Of a DNA stretch of 40,290 nucleotides, positions 24,616-32,764 are shown in pieces. The notes under the pieces were generated by a model, which saw only the letters and a list, made by a program, of their open reading frames with translations, was not told the DNA's origin and did no database searches. The stretch is from Candidatus Nitrosopumilus sp. (GTDB lineage: Archaea; Thermoproteota; Nitrososphaeria; Nitrososphaerales; Nitrosopumilaceae): positions 1 through 40,290 of the forward strand of contig JAJETY010000011.1 of assembly GCA_021268355.1 (NCBI GenBank). The letters are read 5' to 3'. The translations under genes and the position numbers were made by a program. Position 1 is the stretch's first letter; the number at the start of each line of letters is the position of its first letter.

Positions 24616-25131
24616 ATGATGAGCCGCAAGATAGCTTGTTTGGTAAGCAAATTAGAACTAATAAGAAATGTTTTAGGCATGAAAAGATATGCATCTATTG
24701 CAATAGTTAGTGGAACAGGGTTAGGATTCATCTACTATTTTTTGACAATGTCAATGCTTCCATCCCATTATGATGTTGCAATAGACATAGCCGGTTCATA
24801 CATTGTAATATCAATTGGATTAACAGTAGTAATATCTGCATTGGCAGGAATAAATTTTGCAATGATGGCATTTAAGATGAAAAGAATGAAGATGATGAAT
24901 TCGGTAAAAACAAATTCCTCAGCAGTGTTAGGAGGGGCATTTGCTGCTTTTACTCCAGGGTGTCCTGCATGTACAGCACCACTAGCAGTTATTTTGGGTG
25001 CTATAGGCGGATTGTCATTATTCCCAATGCAAGGATTGGAATTGAAATTTGTTTCAGTAGGAGTTTTGATTTTTTCCATCTATTGGATAGCAAGAGGGTT
25101 ACAAAGTAAAAGTTGCTGTAAAATAGGTTAA
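24616..25131 (+). CDS. Membrane protein with CPAC motif
   Basis: The 171-residue product has about four membrane helices (27-46, 60-86, 105-133, 143-160). The conserved core is FTPGCPACTAPLAVILGAIG with C116 and C119 next to the third helix, and a Cys pair (SKSCCK) lies at the C-terminus. The CPAC motif suggests disulfide exchange or heavy-metal binding in the membrane. I cannot name a function. The start may be ATG 24616 or 24619. Confidence 0.7.
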   Translation: MMSRKIACLVSKLELIRNVLGMKRYASIAIVSGTGLGFIYYFLTMSMLPSHYDVAIDIAGSYIVISIGLTVVISALAGINFAMMAFKMKRMKMMNSVKTNSSAVLGGAFAAFTPGCPACTAPLAVILGAIGGLSLFPMQGLELKFVSVGVLIFSIYWIARGLQSKSCCKIG

Positions 25132-25132
25132 A

Positions 25133-25531
25133 TTATTTTTCATCTTGATTTTCATAATATAGTCGAATAACTTCATCAACTACAGTATTCGTATCGTCAT
25201 CTTTTTCTGTGCTAACAAGAAGTAAATGGTCATCGCCTAGATAAAATGAGAATCTTTTAACTTTATCATATTCACCAAGAGTGTAGATAGTTTTTCCAAG
25301 CCACTTTGACATATCTTTACGAGATTTCCAATCCAATATGGACAGATTGACTAGTTCTTTTTCTGCATGATCTGAAAGCAAGTTTTTTACTCCTTTTCTA
25401 ATTCCTCCACCTACACGAACTGCCCATTCATCGTAAACAGTAGCAAATCTAATTTTTGGATCAGCGTCTAAAATTTCTAAACAAAATTTTTCATAATCCA
25501 ATAGGAAACAAATGTCAGTATCGGTTGTCAT
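25133..25531 (-). CDS. Conserved archaeal protein, possibly DUF6659
   Basis: The 132-residue soluble protein starts MTTDTDICFLLDYEKF. Upstream codons in the frame run into tRNA-Val and are not coding, so ATG 25531 is the right start. The conserved-looking core is FATVYDEWAVRVGGGIRKGV, then LYTLGEYDKVKRFSF-like segments and LLLVSTEKDDD. I recall similar proteins in ammonia-oxidising archaea classed as DUF6659; no function is known. It resembles a small sensor or roadblock-type fold, which is only a suggestion. It ends one base after the CPAC gene. Confidence 0.72.
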   Translation of the reverse strand: MTTDTDICFLLDYEKFCLEILDADPKIRFATVYDEWAVRVGGGIRKGVKNLLSDHAEKELVNLSILDWKSRKDMSKWLGKTIYTLGEYDKVKRFSFYLGDDHLLLVSTEKDDDTNTVVDEVIRLYYENQDEK

Positions 25532-25549
25532 TATTAAAATTTTGAGATA

Positions 25550-25624
25550 TGGGCCCACGGGGATTTGAACCCCGGATCTTCGCCGTGTAAGGGCGACGTC
25601 ATAACCGACCTGGACTATGGGCCC
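25550..25624 (-). tRNA. tRNA-Val (anticodon TAC)
   Basis: The acceptor stem is GGGCCCA/TGGGCCC, the D stem GTC/GAC and the anticodon stem TCGCC/GGCGA with loop CTTACAC (anticodon TAC). The T stem is CGGGG/CCCCG with loop TTCAAAT. The discriminator is A. CCA is not encoded and no intron is seen. It sits between two protein genes; a 12-base palindrome lies just upstream. Confidence 0.97.
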
Positions 25625-25704
25625 AGAAAACAACGTTGTTAAAATCCATTTAAACTTTGAGAAAAGTCAGAATATAGAAATTTGATAACAAATGATTCAA
25701 TTTT

Positions 25705-26721
25705 ATGAGAAAAATTGATTTTTTTTCTAGTCCAATTGGTTTAGGCCACGTTACAAGAGATATTGCAATTCAAAGAAATTTTGAAGATATCAATACAAAC
25801 TTTGTTACAGGAAGCGGTGCTGCAAAAATCCTACAGAATTTGAATTTTCAAGTTCAGGATCTATACTCTCCACCTTTGTTTATTGTAGAAAATGGTTCTT
25901 TAAAGAATCCTGCAAAATGGCTTTGGAATTATTATCAATACTATAAAGATTGTAAAAATATTTCAAAAAAAATTCTAGAGGAAGAAAAACCCAATCTAGT
26001 TATCAGCGATGAGGACTTTGCGTCGCTATCAGTTGCACAAGAGATGAAAATCCCAACTGTTTTGATTACAGATATTTTAGAAACACATTTCACGAAAGGC
26101 CTAGCTTCACTTATTGAAAAAAAGATGAACAGTTCAATGAAAGAAATGATAGAAAAATCAGATATTGTTATTATTCCAGAATTCGGAGATGACAGAGACA
26201 ATATCAAAAAAGTGGGACCAATTGTCAGACAAACAGATTTTTCAAGAGAAGAATTAAAAGAAAATTTTGGATTTTCAAAAAAGACAATTCTAATTTCAGT
26301 TGGCGGTACAGACGCAGGAATTTTTCTTATTGAAAAAACTATTGAAGCAATTTCAAAAATTAATCAAGATATTGAAGTTGTTTTAGTTTCAGGACCATCC
26401 ATAAGCAAAAAATTTCAAGGGGTAAGAAATTTTGGATTTGTAGATAATTTACATGAATTAATTTTTGCAGCCGATGTAATAGTTTCTCTTGCAGGCAAAT
26501 CCACAATTGATGAATCAAGAGCTTATGGTACGCCTGGGATTTTTATTCCAATAAAGGGTCATTTCGAACAAGAAGACAATGCAAAAGAGCAGGGTTACGT
26601 ATTTGAGGATATCAATAGGTTAGATGGATTAATTTTAGAAAAACTAGAAGAAAAAAGGAATCAGATTAAAACGGATGGAGCCCAAATTGCTGCGGGAATT
26701 ATTCAAAAACTTTTGAATTAA
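25705..26721 (+). CDS. Glycosyltransferase 28-like (GT-B) protein
   Basis: The 338-residue product has two Rossmann-like halves typical of GT-B glycosyltransferases. The N-terminal half opens with IDFFSSPIGLGHVTRD, like the MurG/MGT glycine-rich start. The C-terminal half shows ILISVGGTDAG and the nucleotide-sugar segment IVSLAGKSTIDESRAYGTPG with IPIKGHFEQEDNA, typical of family 28. The donor and acceptor are unknown; surface glycan or lipid head-group synthesis is likely. It starts at ATG 25705. Confidence 0.83.
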   Translation: MRKIDFFSSPIGLGHVTRDIAIQRNFEDINTNFVTGSGAAKILQNLNFQVQDLYSPPLFIVENGSLKNPAKWLWNYYQYYKDCKNISKKILEEEKPNLVISDEDFASLSVAQEMKIPTVLITDILETHFTKGLASLIEKKMNSSMKEMIEKSDIVIIPEFGDDRDNIKKVGPIVRQTDFSREELKENFGFSKKTILISVGGTDAGIFLIEKTIEAISKINQDIEVVLVSGPSISKKFQGVRNFGFVDNLHELIFAADVIVSLAGKSTIDESRAYGTPGIFIPIKGHFEQEDNAKEQGYVFEDINRLDGLILEKLEEKRNQIKTDGAQIAAGIIQKLLN

Positions 26722-26765
26722 TATTCAAAGCTTAATAGATGGCCATTAATTTTTGAAAAATTACC

Positions 26766-28181
26766 ATGACCAAGTTAATAGTAGCAAAGTTTGGAGGTAG
26801 TGCTATCGGTCCTTTTGGGGAATCAATTCCAGGTATTGTTCAAAGAATTAATGATTTGAGAAAAGATTCTAAAGTGATTTCTGTTTTTTCTGCACCATTA
26901 ACTATAGTTGATGATAAGAAGCGTTCACTCACTGATGTAATTTTAGAACAAGGAAGAAATGCAGAGGGTGGAACAAAACCAAATTTAGATAGTGTGAAAG
27001 CTACATATGAAAAAATCCTTGATTTTGTAAATACTGAAAATAAAGAAAACTGTAAAAAAACTATTGATTTGCATTTGGAAGAAGCACAAAAAGCACTAGA
27101 TGAAGCTTTTGAGGGTAAAGAATTCGCAGATGAGATAAGATCAAGGGCACTGGCATTTTCTGGAGAGATATTGATGTCTCATGTGATGAATCACATTCTG
27201 AGAAGCAACGGAATCCAAGCAGACGCAGTAAATTTTGATGATTGGCCAATTATAACTGATAACAACATAGAATCTACCAATTTTCTGGCTTCGGAATCTA
27301 GAGATAAACTAGGTAAAACCGCTGAATTGGTACAGAAAAATGAAGTAGTAACAATTGGAGGATTTATTGGTAAAACAATAGAAGGCATTACAACTACATA
27401 CGAACGAGGGGGTTCGGATAGAACTGCAGCTGATCTTGGAATATTATTTCATAAGGAATATGAGACGAATGTGGACTTTGAGAAAGATAGCGCAGTAGTT
27501 TCAGCTGATCCAAAAATTGTGGAATCAGGATTAAGAGAGGTTCATCAATTATCATATAATGAAGCTCGACTTGCAGGAATGTTTGGAATGAAGATTTTGG
27601 ATCCAATTGCAATTAAAGAAATCGTAGAAAACGGAGTAGACATGCCAATTACTGTCACAAACATGAAGGAGCCACAAAAAATCACAGTTATCAAAAGAGT
27701 ACTTGAAGAACAAAAGGGGCATCCAATCAAAATTGTTACGGGAAAAGAAAACTGTGCAATTTTCAGAATAGAAACAGCATCAATACAAAAATTATTGACA
27801 TCATTAGATAAAGACAAGCGTTACAGTGAATTTGTGATATTATCACCCTTTACAAAAGATGGAATTGAATTTTCAAGGATTTTGTTCTTAGATGGAGATT
27901 ACGTAAAAAGAAATGAAAAATATCTGTTAGGATTTGATTCTCTTGCAACAATTACTTACAACCGAGGAGTTATCACATTGATTGGAGATGAGATGTGGAG
28001 AGTCCAACAAGTAGTTTCCAGAACAAGTGCAAAGATAGGAGATGAAGGATTGAACATCTTAAACATGGATGCACAAGAAGAGACATCCAGAATAATTATT
28101 GTCGTAGAAGATTCAAAAGACAACATCAAAAAAGCAATCAAAGCAATACACCAAGAAATTTCAGAGATTAATTTTATTTAG
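26766..28181 (+). CDS. lysC: Aspartate kinase
   Basis: Aspartate kinase phosphorylates aspartate, the first step toward threonine, methionine and lysine. The product has 471 residues. The N-terminal catalytic domain begins VAKFGGSAIG, with the nucleotide-binding lysine and glycine motif, and TTYERGGSDRTAADLG is the substrate and ATP region. Two ACT domains at the C-terminus (from about residue 320; LGFDSLATITYNRGVITLIG) would give allosteric control. It lies 44 bases after the glycosyltransferase gene. A candidate structured RNA follows at its 3' end. Confidence 0.93.
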   Translation: MTKLIVAKFGGSAIGPFGESIPGIVQRINDLRKDSKVISVFSAPLTIVDDKKRSLTDVILEQGRNAEGGTKPNLDSVKATYEKILDFVNTENKENCKKTIDLHLEEAQKALDEAFEGKEFADEIRSRALAFSGEILMSHVMNHILRSNGIQADAVNFDDWPIITDNNIESTNFLASESRDKLGKTAELVQKNEVVTIGGFIGKTIEGITTTYERGGSDRTAADLGILFHKEYETNVDFEKDSAVVSADPKIVESGLREVHQLSYNEARLAGMFGMKILDPIAIKEIVENGVDMPITVTNMKEPQKITVIKRVLEEQKGHPIKIVTGKENCAIFRIETASIQKLLTSLDKDKRYSEFVILSPFTKDGIEFSRILFLDGDYVKRNEKYLLGFDSLATITYNRGVITLIGDEMWRVQQVVSRTSAKIGDEGLNILNMDAQEETSRIIIVVEDSKDNIKKAIKAIHQEISEINFI

Positions 28182-28285
28182 TGAAAGAGTGGCGATACAG
28201 GCTTTCACCAGTAGCGCCAACAAGGGTTTGTTCTTGGACCATTATCTAGATTGAGTCCGGCGTTACCCTAAACACGCGATAATAA
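28181..28285 (+). ncRNA. Candidate structured RNA after lysC
   Basis: This 105-base stretch is more GC-rich than its surroundings and full of inverted repeats: GTGAAAG (28181-28187) with CTTTCAC (28202-28208), GGCGATAC (28191-28198) with GTAGCGCC (28211-28218), a CCAACAA/TTGTT-CTTGG hairpin, GGAC/GTCC and GCGT/ACGC. The first two helices interleave, so they are either alternatives or a pseudoknot. The strand is uncertain because both neighbouring genes end toward it. No tRNA, 5S or SRP pattern fits. Confidence 0.4.
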
Positions 28286-28329
28286 TATTTACCAATTCTA
28301 CTATTTAGAGATGATCTATATAGATCTCT

Positions 28330-28536
28330 TCACATACGCTCAGCTGCGAACCACAAAATAATCCCAATTCCAAGAATAGCATACCATTTGAAATTTCTTT
28401 TATTTGTAAAAATATTGACTGAGCCAATTTCTTTATCGCTGTAAGTAGTTTGACGAATATTTCTCATCTCAAATGCTTGACCAATCAAACCTAGAGTAAG
28501 AAGAATAATGGCAACAATACCAAAAGTCCACTCCAT
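28330..28536 (-). CDS. Small two-helix membrane protein
   Basis: The 68-residue product has an N-terminal hydrophobic helix (about 4-22) and a second helix near the C-terminus (about 50-66), joined by a polar loop containing TTYSDKEIGSVNIFTNKRNF. It is read on the minus strand and is divergent from the aminotransferase gene. No recognised family; the even hydrophobicity pattern and clean intergenic borders support it as real. Confidence 0.6.
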   Translation of the reverse strand: MEWTFGIVAIILLTLGLIGQAFEMRNIRQTTYSDKEIGSVNIFTNKRNFKWYAILGIGIILWFAAERM

Positions 28537-28594
28537 GTGATTTATGCTCGTTTATGCAATATTTAGTTTCCATTAATAGTAAAACAGAGTTAAT

Positions 28595-28605
28595 TCTTTA
28601 AATTA
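28595..28605 (+). promoter_or_regulatory. TATA box of branched-chain aminotransferase gene
   Basis: TCTTTAAATTA is centred about 27 bases before ATG 28627, consistent with a leaderless transcript. Confidence 0.5.
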
Positions 28606-28626
28606 GCATAGTTTTTTTCCTCTCCT

Positions 28627-29541
28627 ATGAAAGAAGTAGGAAAAATATGGATGAATGGAAAATTAGTACCATTCAAAGATGCCAAAGTCCATGTTCTAAC
28701 TCACGCATTACATTATTCAACATCAATTTTTGAAGGGATCAGGTGTTACAATACACCAAATGGTTCTGCCATTTTCAGACTCCCAGAACATGTAGATCGA
28801 TTCTTCAAATCAGCAAAATTATATTCTATGAAAATGCAGTTTTCAAAAAAACAGATTTCAGATGGAATCATAAAAACTGTAAAGGCAAGTGGACTCAAAG
28901 AGTGTTACATTCGACCATTGGCATACTATGGATATGGAACAATGGGCTTAACACCAACTCCAAACAAAGTAGATGCGTCAATTTCATGTTGGGAGTGGAA
29001 AATGGGCGAATCAAAAGCTGGAAAGTTTTCAGGAGCAAAATGCAAAGTATCAAGTTGGATAAAGATTGATTCTAGATCTCAACCAACTCAAGCAAAGGCT
29101 GCATCAAACTATGCTAATGCAGCATTAGCAAGAATGGAAGCTCTAGAGAGTGGATTTGATGAGGCAATTATGCTAAACTGGCATGGAAAAATTGCAGAAG
29201 GTAGTGCAGAAAATATCTTTGTTGTAAAAGATGACATTATCCAGACACCTCCATTATCAGCAGGAGGGTTAGAAGGAATTACAAGAGATAGCGTTATTCA
29301 AATCATTGAAGAAAATGGAGGGTTTGTAATTGAACGAGATCTTGAGAGAGATGATCTTTATGCTGCTGATGAAATATTCATGACTGGCACTGCTGCAGAA
29401 GTAAAATCTGTAACACAAATTGACAGCGTCAAAATTGGTAATGGAAATATGGGTCAGATAACAAAAGCCCTTCAAAAATCATTTAATGATGTAGTAATGG
29501 GTAAAGATGAAAGATTCTTGCCTTGGTTAACTTACATCTAA
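28627..29541 (+). CDS. ilvE: Branched-chain amino acid aminotransferase
   Basis: This fold-type IV PLP enzyme of 304 residues transfers amino groups between glutamate and the branched-chain 2-oxo acids. Motifs: HALHYSTSIFEGIRCY near the start, the PLP-binding lysine in AKAASNYANAAL, and IAEGSAENIFVVKDD with LEGITRDSVIQI for the phosphate site. It could act on leucine, isoleucine and valine; D-amino acid transaminase has the same fold but lower similarity to these motifs. Confidence 0.94.
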   Translation: MKEVGKIWMNGKLVPFKDAKVHVLTHALHYSTSIFEGIRCYNTPNGSAIFRLPEHVDRFFKSAKLYSMKMQFSKKQISDGIIKTVKASGLKECYIRPLAYYGYGTMGLTPTPNKVDASISCWEWKMGESKAGKFSGAKCKVSSWIKIDSRSQPTQAKAASNYANAALARMEALESGFDEAIMLNWHGKIAEGSAENIFVVKDDIIQTPPLSAGGLEGITRDSVIQIIEENGGFVIERDLERDDLYAADEIFMTGTAAEVKSVTQIDSVKIGNGNMGQITKALQKSFNDVVMGKDERFLPWLTYI

Positions 29542-29581
29542 ACTACACGAGGTTTTTTACCCACAAAATTACACTCATTTC

Positions 29582-29743
29582 ATGGATTCGTGTGCAACGG
29601 GAGATACACAAGAAATATGTTGGTTTTGCAGAAAAGGTCGTCATGAAGATTGCATGAAAGAGATTCCAACACAGGGAAAATCAGAAGGACCTCACGATTG
29701 CACATTTGATACAAAACTAATTCCATGCAAATGCAATCACTAA
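29582..29743 (+). CDS. Cys/His-rich miniprotein (53 aa)
   Basis: ATG 29582 to TAA 29743 encodes 53 residues with seven cysteines and three histidines. CWFC and HEDC in the first half may bind one metal, and HDC with CKCNH at the C-terminus may bind another. It lies 40 bases after ilvE, in the same direction, and 37 bases before the methyltransferase gene. There is no signal or membrane segment. Pattern and context support a real gene; its function is unknown. Confidence 0.65.
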   Translation: MDSCATGDTQEICWFCRKGRHEDCMKEIPTQGKSEGPHDCTFDTKLIPCKCNH

Positions 29744-29780
29744 CAATTAGTATCAAATACAGCTGTTTTAGAAAACATTC

Positions 29781-30335
29781 ATGAACTACAATGAAGAATT
29801 TTGGAAAAAATATGCAGATGAAAATGAGGCAAGGTATAACGATGAATTTGCCAAGTTTACAAAAGATCTAGCAATATCATTACGATGTACAAGTGTTTTA
29901 GAAATTGGTTGTGGAACTGGAATCGATCTTAGATTATTTCCAGACACATTTGAGATTCATGGAATTGATCTCAATGAATATGCATTAAATATTGCAAAAA
30001 AAAAATTACCAGTTGCTAATTTCAAGAAAGGTAGTATTTCGGATTTACCATTTGAGGATTCTTCGATTGATTTTGTCTTTACTCACGGATTATTGAATTA
30101 TCTTGATGATGAAACATTAGAAAGAGGAATTTCAGAAATGTATAGAGTATCTAAAAAATATGTAATGAATTGCGAAGTATTTAATGATATAGAAAAAGAA
30201 ATTGACGATAATCAAAAGTCACGTAACATGTTAAGGCGTTGGATGAATTACAAAGTTCGAATAGTTAGTAATGTGGATATGCATGAGGATATTGAACCGG
30301 ATAAAAAGAGATTCACATTATTAAGAAAACTATGA
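29781..30335 (+). CDS. SAM-dependent methyltransferase
   Basis: The 184-residue class I methyltransferase has the SAM-binding motif VLEIGCGTGIDLRLF (about 36-50), the acidic residue of motif II in HGIDLNEYAL, and FKKGSISDLPFEDSSIDFVF (motif III and post-I). The fold core is complete but there is no extra domain, so the substrate cannot be told. Its 3' end overlaps that of the histidine kinase gene by six bases, in convergent orientation. Confidence 0.85.
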   Translation: MNYNEEFWKKYADENEARYNDEFAKFTKDLAISLRCTSVLEIGCGTGIDLRLFPDTFEIHGIDLNEYALNIAKKKLPVANFKKGSISDLPFEDSSIDFVFTHGLLNYLDDETLERGISEMYRVSKKYVMNCEVFNDIEKEIDDNQKSRNMLRRWMNYKVRIVSNVDMHEDIEPDKKRFTLLRKL

Positions 30336-32126
30336 TGGATTTTTTCCAATTATCTTATCAAGATTAGCTGGAATTGAAACACTAAAGGTGGTAGGATTAT
30401 TTGTTATAGAAATTGCGCCTAAATGTTGCTCCGCAATATTTTTACAACTAGAAAGACCTAATCCAGTACCTTTCTGTTTAGTAGTATAAAGAGGCTCAAA
30501 GATTTTTTGAATATATTCATCAGGAATTCCTTTACCGCTATCAACAAAATCAATGATAACAAAGTTCTCTTTACTTTGGATTTTCACCTCTATACTTCCA
30601 CCATTAGATAATTCCTGAATAGAATTTAAGAGTAGATTAACAAAAACAGCATCTATTTTGATTGGATCACAGTAAATTTTTTTGTCATTACCTGAAATTT
30701 GGATTTTTACATTTTCTGGAAATTTGACTTTCTTTGAAGAGTTTTCTACAAGTTCTTTAATTGAGATTTGGGTTAACTTCAAAGGGGAGTTTCTAACAAA
30801 GTCCAAAACATCATTTACTTGATGAGCAATTCTGTCAACATTTTGTTGAATCATATGTATTCTTTTATTCACATCTGGATCCGAGATTTTTTTATCTGAA
30901 GAATTTTGTTCAATCAAATCCAGGGACATTTTAATTACTGAAAGTGGGTTTCTCAGGTCATGGGCAAGACGTCCAGATAATTCTCCAATGGCAGATAATC
31001 GCTCAGATTTTCTTACCTCTTGTGTTTTTTCTTGAACTATTTCTTCTAAATTTTCATTTTGTCTTATCAATTCATCAGTTCTTAATTGAACTAGTTTTGA
31101 GATGTTTCTATTTAGGATAATGACAATGATAATAAAAACAGCAAGAATTCCTGCAATTTCAATTCCAATAACTCCATTTGTTGTTTCAGAATCTGATTGA
31201 CCGAATGTATTTTGAGTGAAAATAATGAAAATAATCAGAGAGAATATTGCTAGCGTTAGAGGGATTCCTAATTTTGTAATTGTTTCAAACTGAATCGTTT
31301 CAGAGAAAAACATTGCCTTGTTTTTTGAAGAAGACAGTTCTGCAAACTTTAGCCTCACAAATAGTGAAAAAATTAACAATATGAAAGCATAGACATATAC
31401 CAAATCAACTGGATGTCCGTCAAAGTATGTTCCTTCAATTTCTGAAAACAAGAAAAATGTATCTGCAACTGAATACACGATTAATCCAAACAACACCAAC
31501 ATCCAAGAAAAGTTTGCACCTTGTCTAGTCAAATATAGGATTCCAACGATTGCTGGAACGAGTTTGATGGATGCTAGAATTGGATACAACACACCAATAA
31601 TTATTGCAAGAGATGGCTCACCTTGAAGATCATCATAGGCAAATGTAATTGATGGAAAAAGAAGAGCGGAAGATAATCCAATTGCAAACATCCAAGCTTT
31701 TCTGCTAATTGATTTTAGAATTGGATTGATTGATAAAAATAAAAACAAAGTAAATAACGGATAGGATAAAATATAAAAAATATCAGCTTCGGATGGAAAA
31801 GGTTCTCCCGTCCAAACTTGATCATACATTAGCCAAATTTGTTCAGCAATTAACCAACTAAGTGAACCTAATGCAAAAAACAAAAATGCTTTTGCTTGAT
31901 AGTCTTTTTGTTTGAATAATTTTTTTGCTAGAATGGCTGAATAAATTGTCAAAAATCCAGGAAGTATAGAATAAGTAGGTATTGAAATCCATAAGAATTG
32001 GAGATCGTTTACAAATGGTCTTACTTGATAGATTGCTGTAAATCCGACTAGAGTTACAATTAAGAAAATCAAATAGCGTTTATTATTTACAAATTCAATT
32101 TTTGGAGAAATTGGTGAATCGCTCAT
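30330..32126 (-). CDS. Membrane histidine kinase
   Basis: In the 598-residue product, residues about 18-338 hold roughly ten membrane helices forming an integral sensor with no large extracellular domain, followed by a coiled linker (344-375). The phosphoacceptor is H389 in RLAHDLRNP. The catalytic domain shows the N box NLLLNSIQEL, DSGKGIP, a GTGLGLSSC glycine motif and IFEPLYTTKQKG. The frame extends to TTG 32159, but ATG 32126 is the better start. The response regulator lies head to head 99 bases away, so they form a two-component pair. The signal is unknown. Confidence 0.9.
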   Translation of the reverse strand: MSDSPISPKIEFVNNKRYLIFLIVTLVGFTAIYQVRPFVNDLQFLWISIPTYSILPGFLTIYSAILAKKLFKQKDYQAKAFLFFALGSLSWLIAEQIWLMYDQVWTGEPFPSEADIFYILSYPLFTLFLFLSINPILKSISRKAWMFAIGLSSALLFPSITFAYDDLQGEPSLAIIIGVLYPILASIKLVPAIVGILYLTRQGANFSWMLVLFGLIVYSVADTFFLFSEIEGTYFDGHPVDLVYVYAFILLIFSLFVRLKFAELSSSKNKAMFFSETIQFETITKLGIPLTLAIFSLIIFIIFTQNTFGQSDSETTNGVIGIEIAGILAVFIIIVIILNRNISKLVQLRTDELIRQNENLEEIVQEKTQEVRKSERLSAIGELSGRLAHDLRNPLSVIKMSLDLIEQNSSDKKISDPDVNKRIHMIQQNVDRIAHQVNDVLDFVRNSPLKLTQISIKELVENSSKKVKFPENVKIQISGNDKKIYCDPIKIDAVFVNLLLNSIQELSNGGSIEVKIQSKENFVIIDFVDSGKGIPDEYIQKIFEPLYTTKQKGTGLGLSSCKNIAEQHLGAISITNNPTTFSVSIPANLDKIIGKNPS

Positions 32127-32225
32127 TTTTGTATCAATTAATTCTCTACAATATAACAAGTTTTAAGAAAAATTATTTTTCGTGTATTTAGTAATTAGTT
32201 AAATACAGTGTTGAGAGTGATTAGT

Positions 32226-32603
32226 ATGAGTAAATCGATCCTAGTTGTTGAAGATGACCAGGATCTTCTGAATATTTACCAAGAAATTCTTGAGATGGAG
32301 GGATTTCAAGTTGCTGTGGCAAAAGATGGAGTAGAGGGAATTCAAAAATTCACAGAATTTCACCCGTCTCTTGTAATTATGGATGGGGATATGCCAGTCT
32401 TAGATGGATATGGAGCCTTTTATGCGATTAAAAAGATTGACAAAAATGCTAACGTTGTAATTATCACGGGGTTTTCCGAATTTACCGATATCGCGCAAGC
32501 AGCTATCAAAAATGGATTAATCAAAGTTATTTCAAAGCCACTAGGTGTTAAACAACTAGTTGAATTGGCAAACAAATATTCAGAGATTGAAGTAGAAAAG
32601 TAA
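32226..32603 (+). CDS. CheY-like response regulator
   Basis: The 125-residue receiver domain stands alone. The acidic pocket is D10-D11, the phosphoacceptor D53 (VIMDGDMP), and the conserved lysine K104 (ISKPLG). There is no output domain, so it must act by protein contact or phosphotransfer. ATG 32226 is preferred to the in-frame TTG at 32208. It is divergent from the histidine kinase gene and is probably its partner. Confidence 0.93.
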   Translation: MSKSILVVEDDQDLLNIYQEILEMEGFQVAVAKDGVEGIQKFTEFHPSLVIMDGDMPVLDGYGAFYAIKKIDKNANVVIITGFSEFTDIAQAAIKNGLIKVISKPLGVKQLVELANKYSEIEVEK

Positions 32604-32625
32604 TTTTATAATTTTAAAAATATAG

Positions 32626-32699
32626 CGGGTCTAGAGGGATTCGAACCCACGACAGCAGGATTAAGAGTCCTGCGCGCTACCTGGCTGCGCCATAGACCC
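32626..32699 (-). tRNA. tRNA-Lys (anticodon CTT)
   Basis: The acceptor stem is GGGTCTA/TAGACCC, the D stem GCGC/GCGC and the anticodon stem GCAGG/CCTGC with loop containing CTCTTAA (anticodon CTT). The T stem GTGGG/CCCTC with loop TTCGAAT has a T-T mismatch at its second pair. The discriminator is G. CCA is not encoded. The rest of the fold is regular, so it is called functional. Confidence 0.95.
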
Positions 32700-32764
32700 A
32701 CCAAAAATACAAAGCCTAGAGTTGTTATTAATCTTAAGATTTTAAAATAAAGGAAAATTTTGTT

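Noticed and set aside
25532-25633. N-terminal extension of the DUF6659-like gene into tRNA-Val
   Set aside because: The extra residues are the translation of the tRNA gene; ATG 25531 fits better.
28181-28285. Possible tRNA on either strand after lysC
   Set aside because: No T-loop consensus, acceptor stem or anticodon arm could be formed; kept only as an unclassified RNA candidate.
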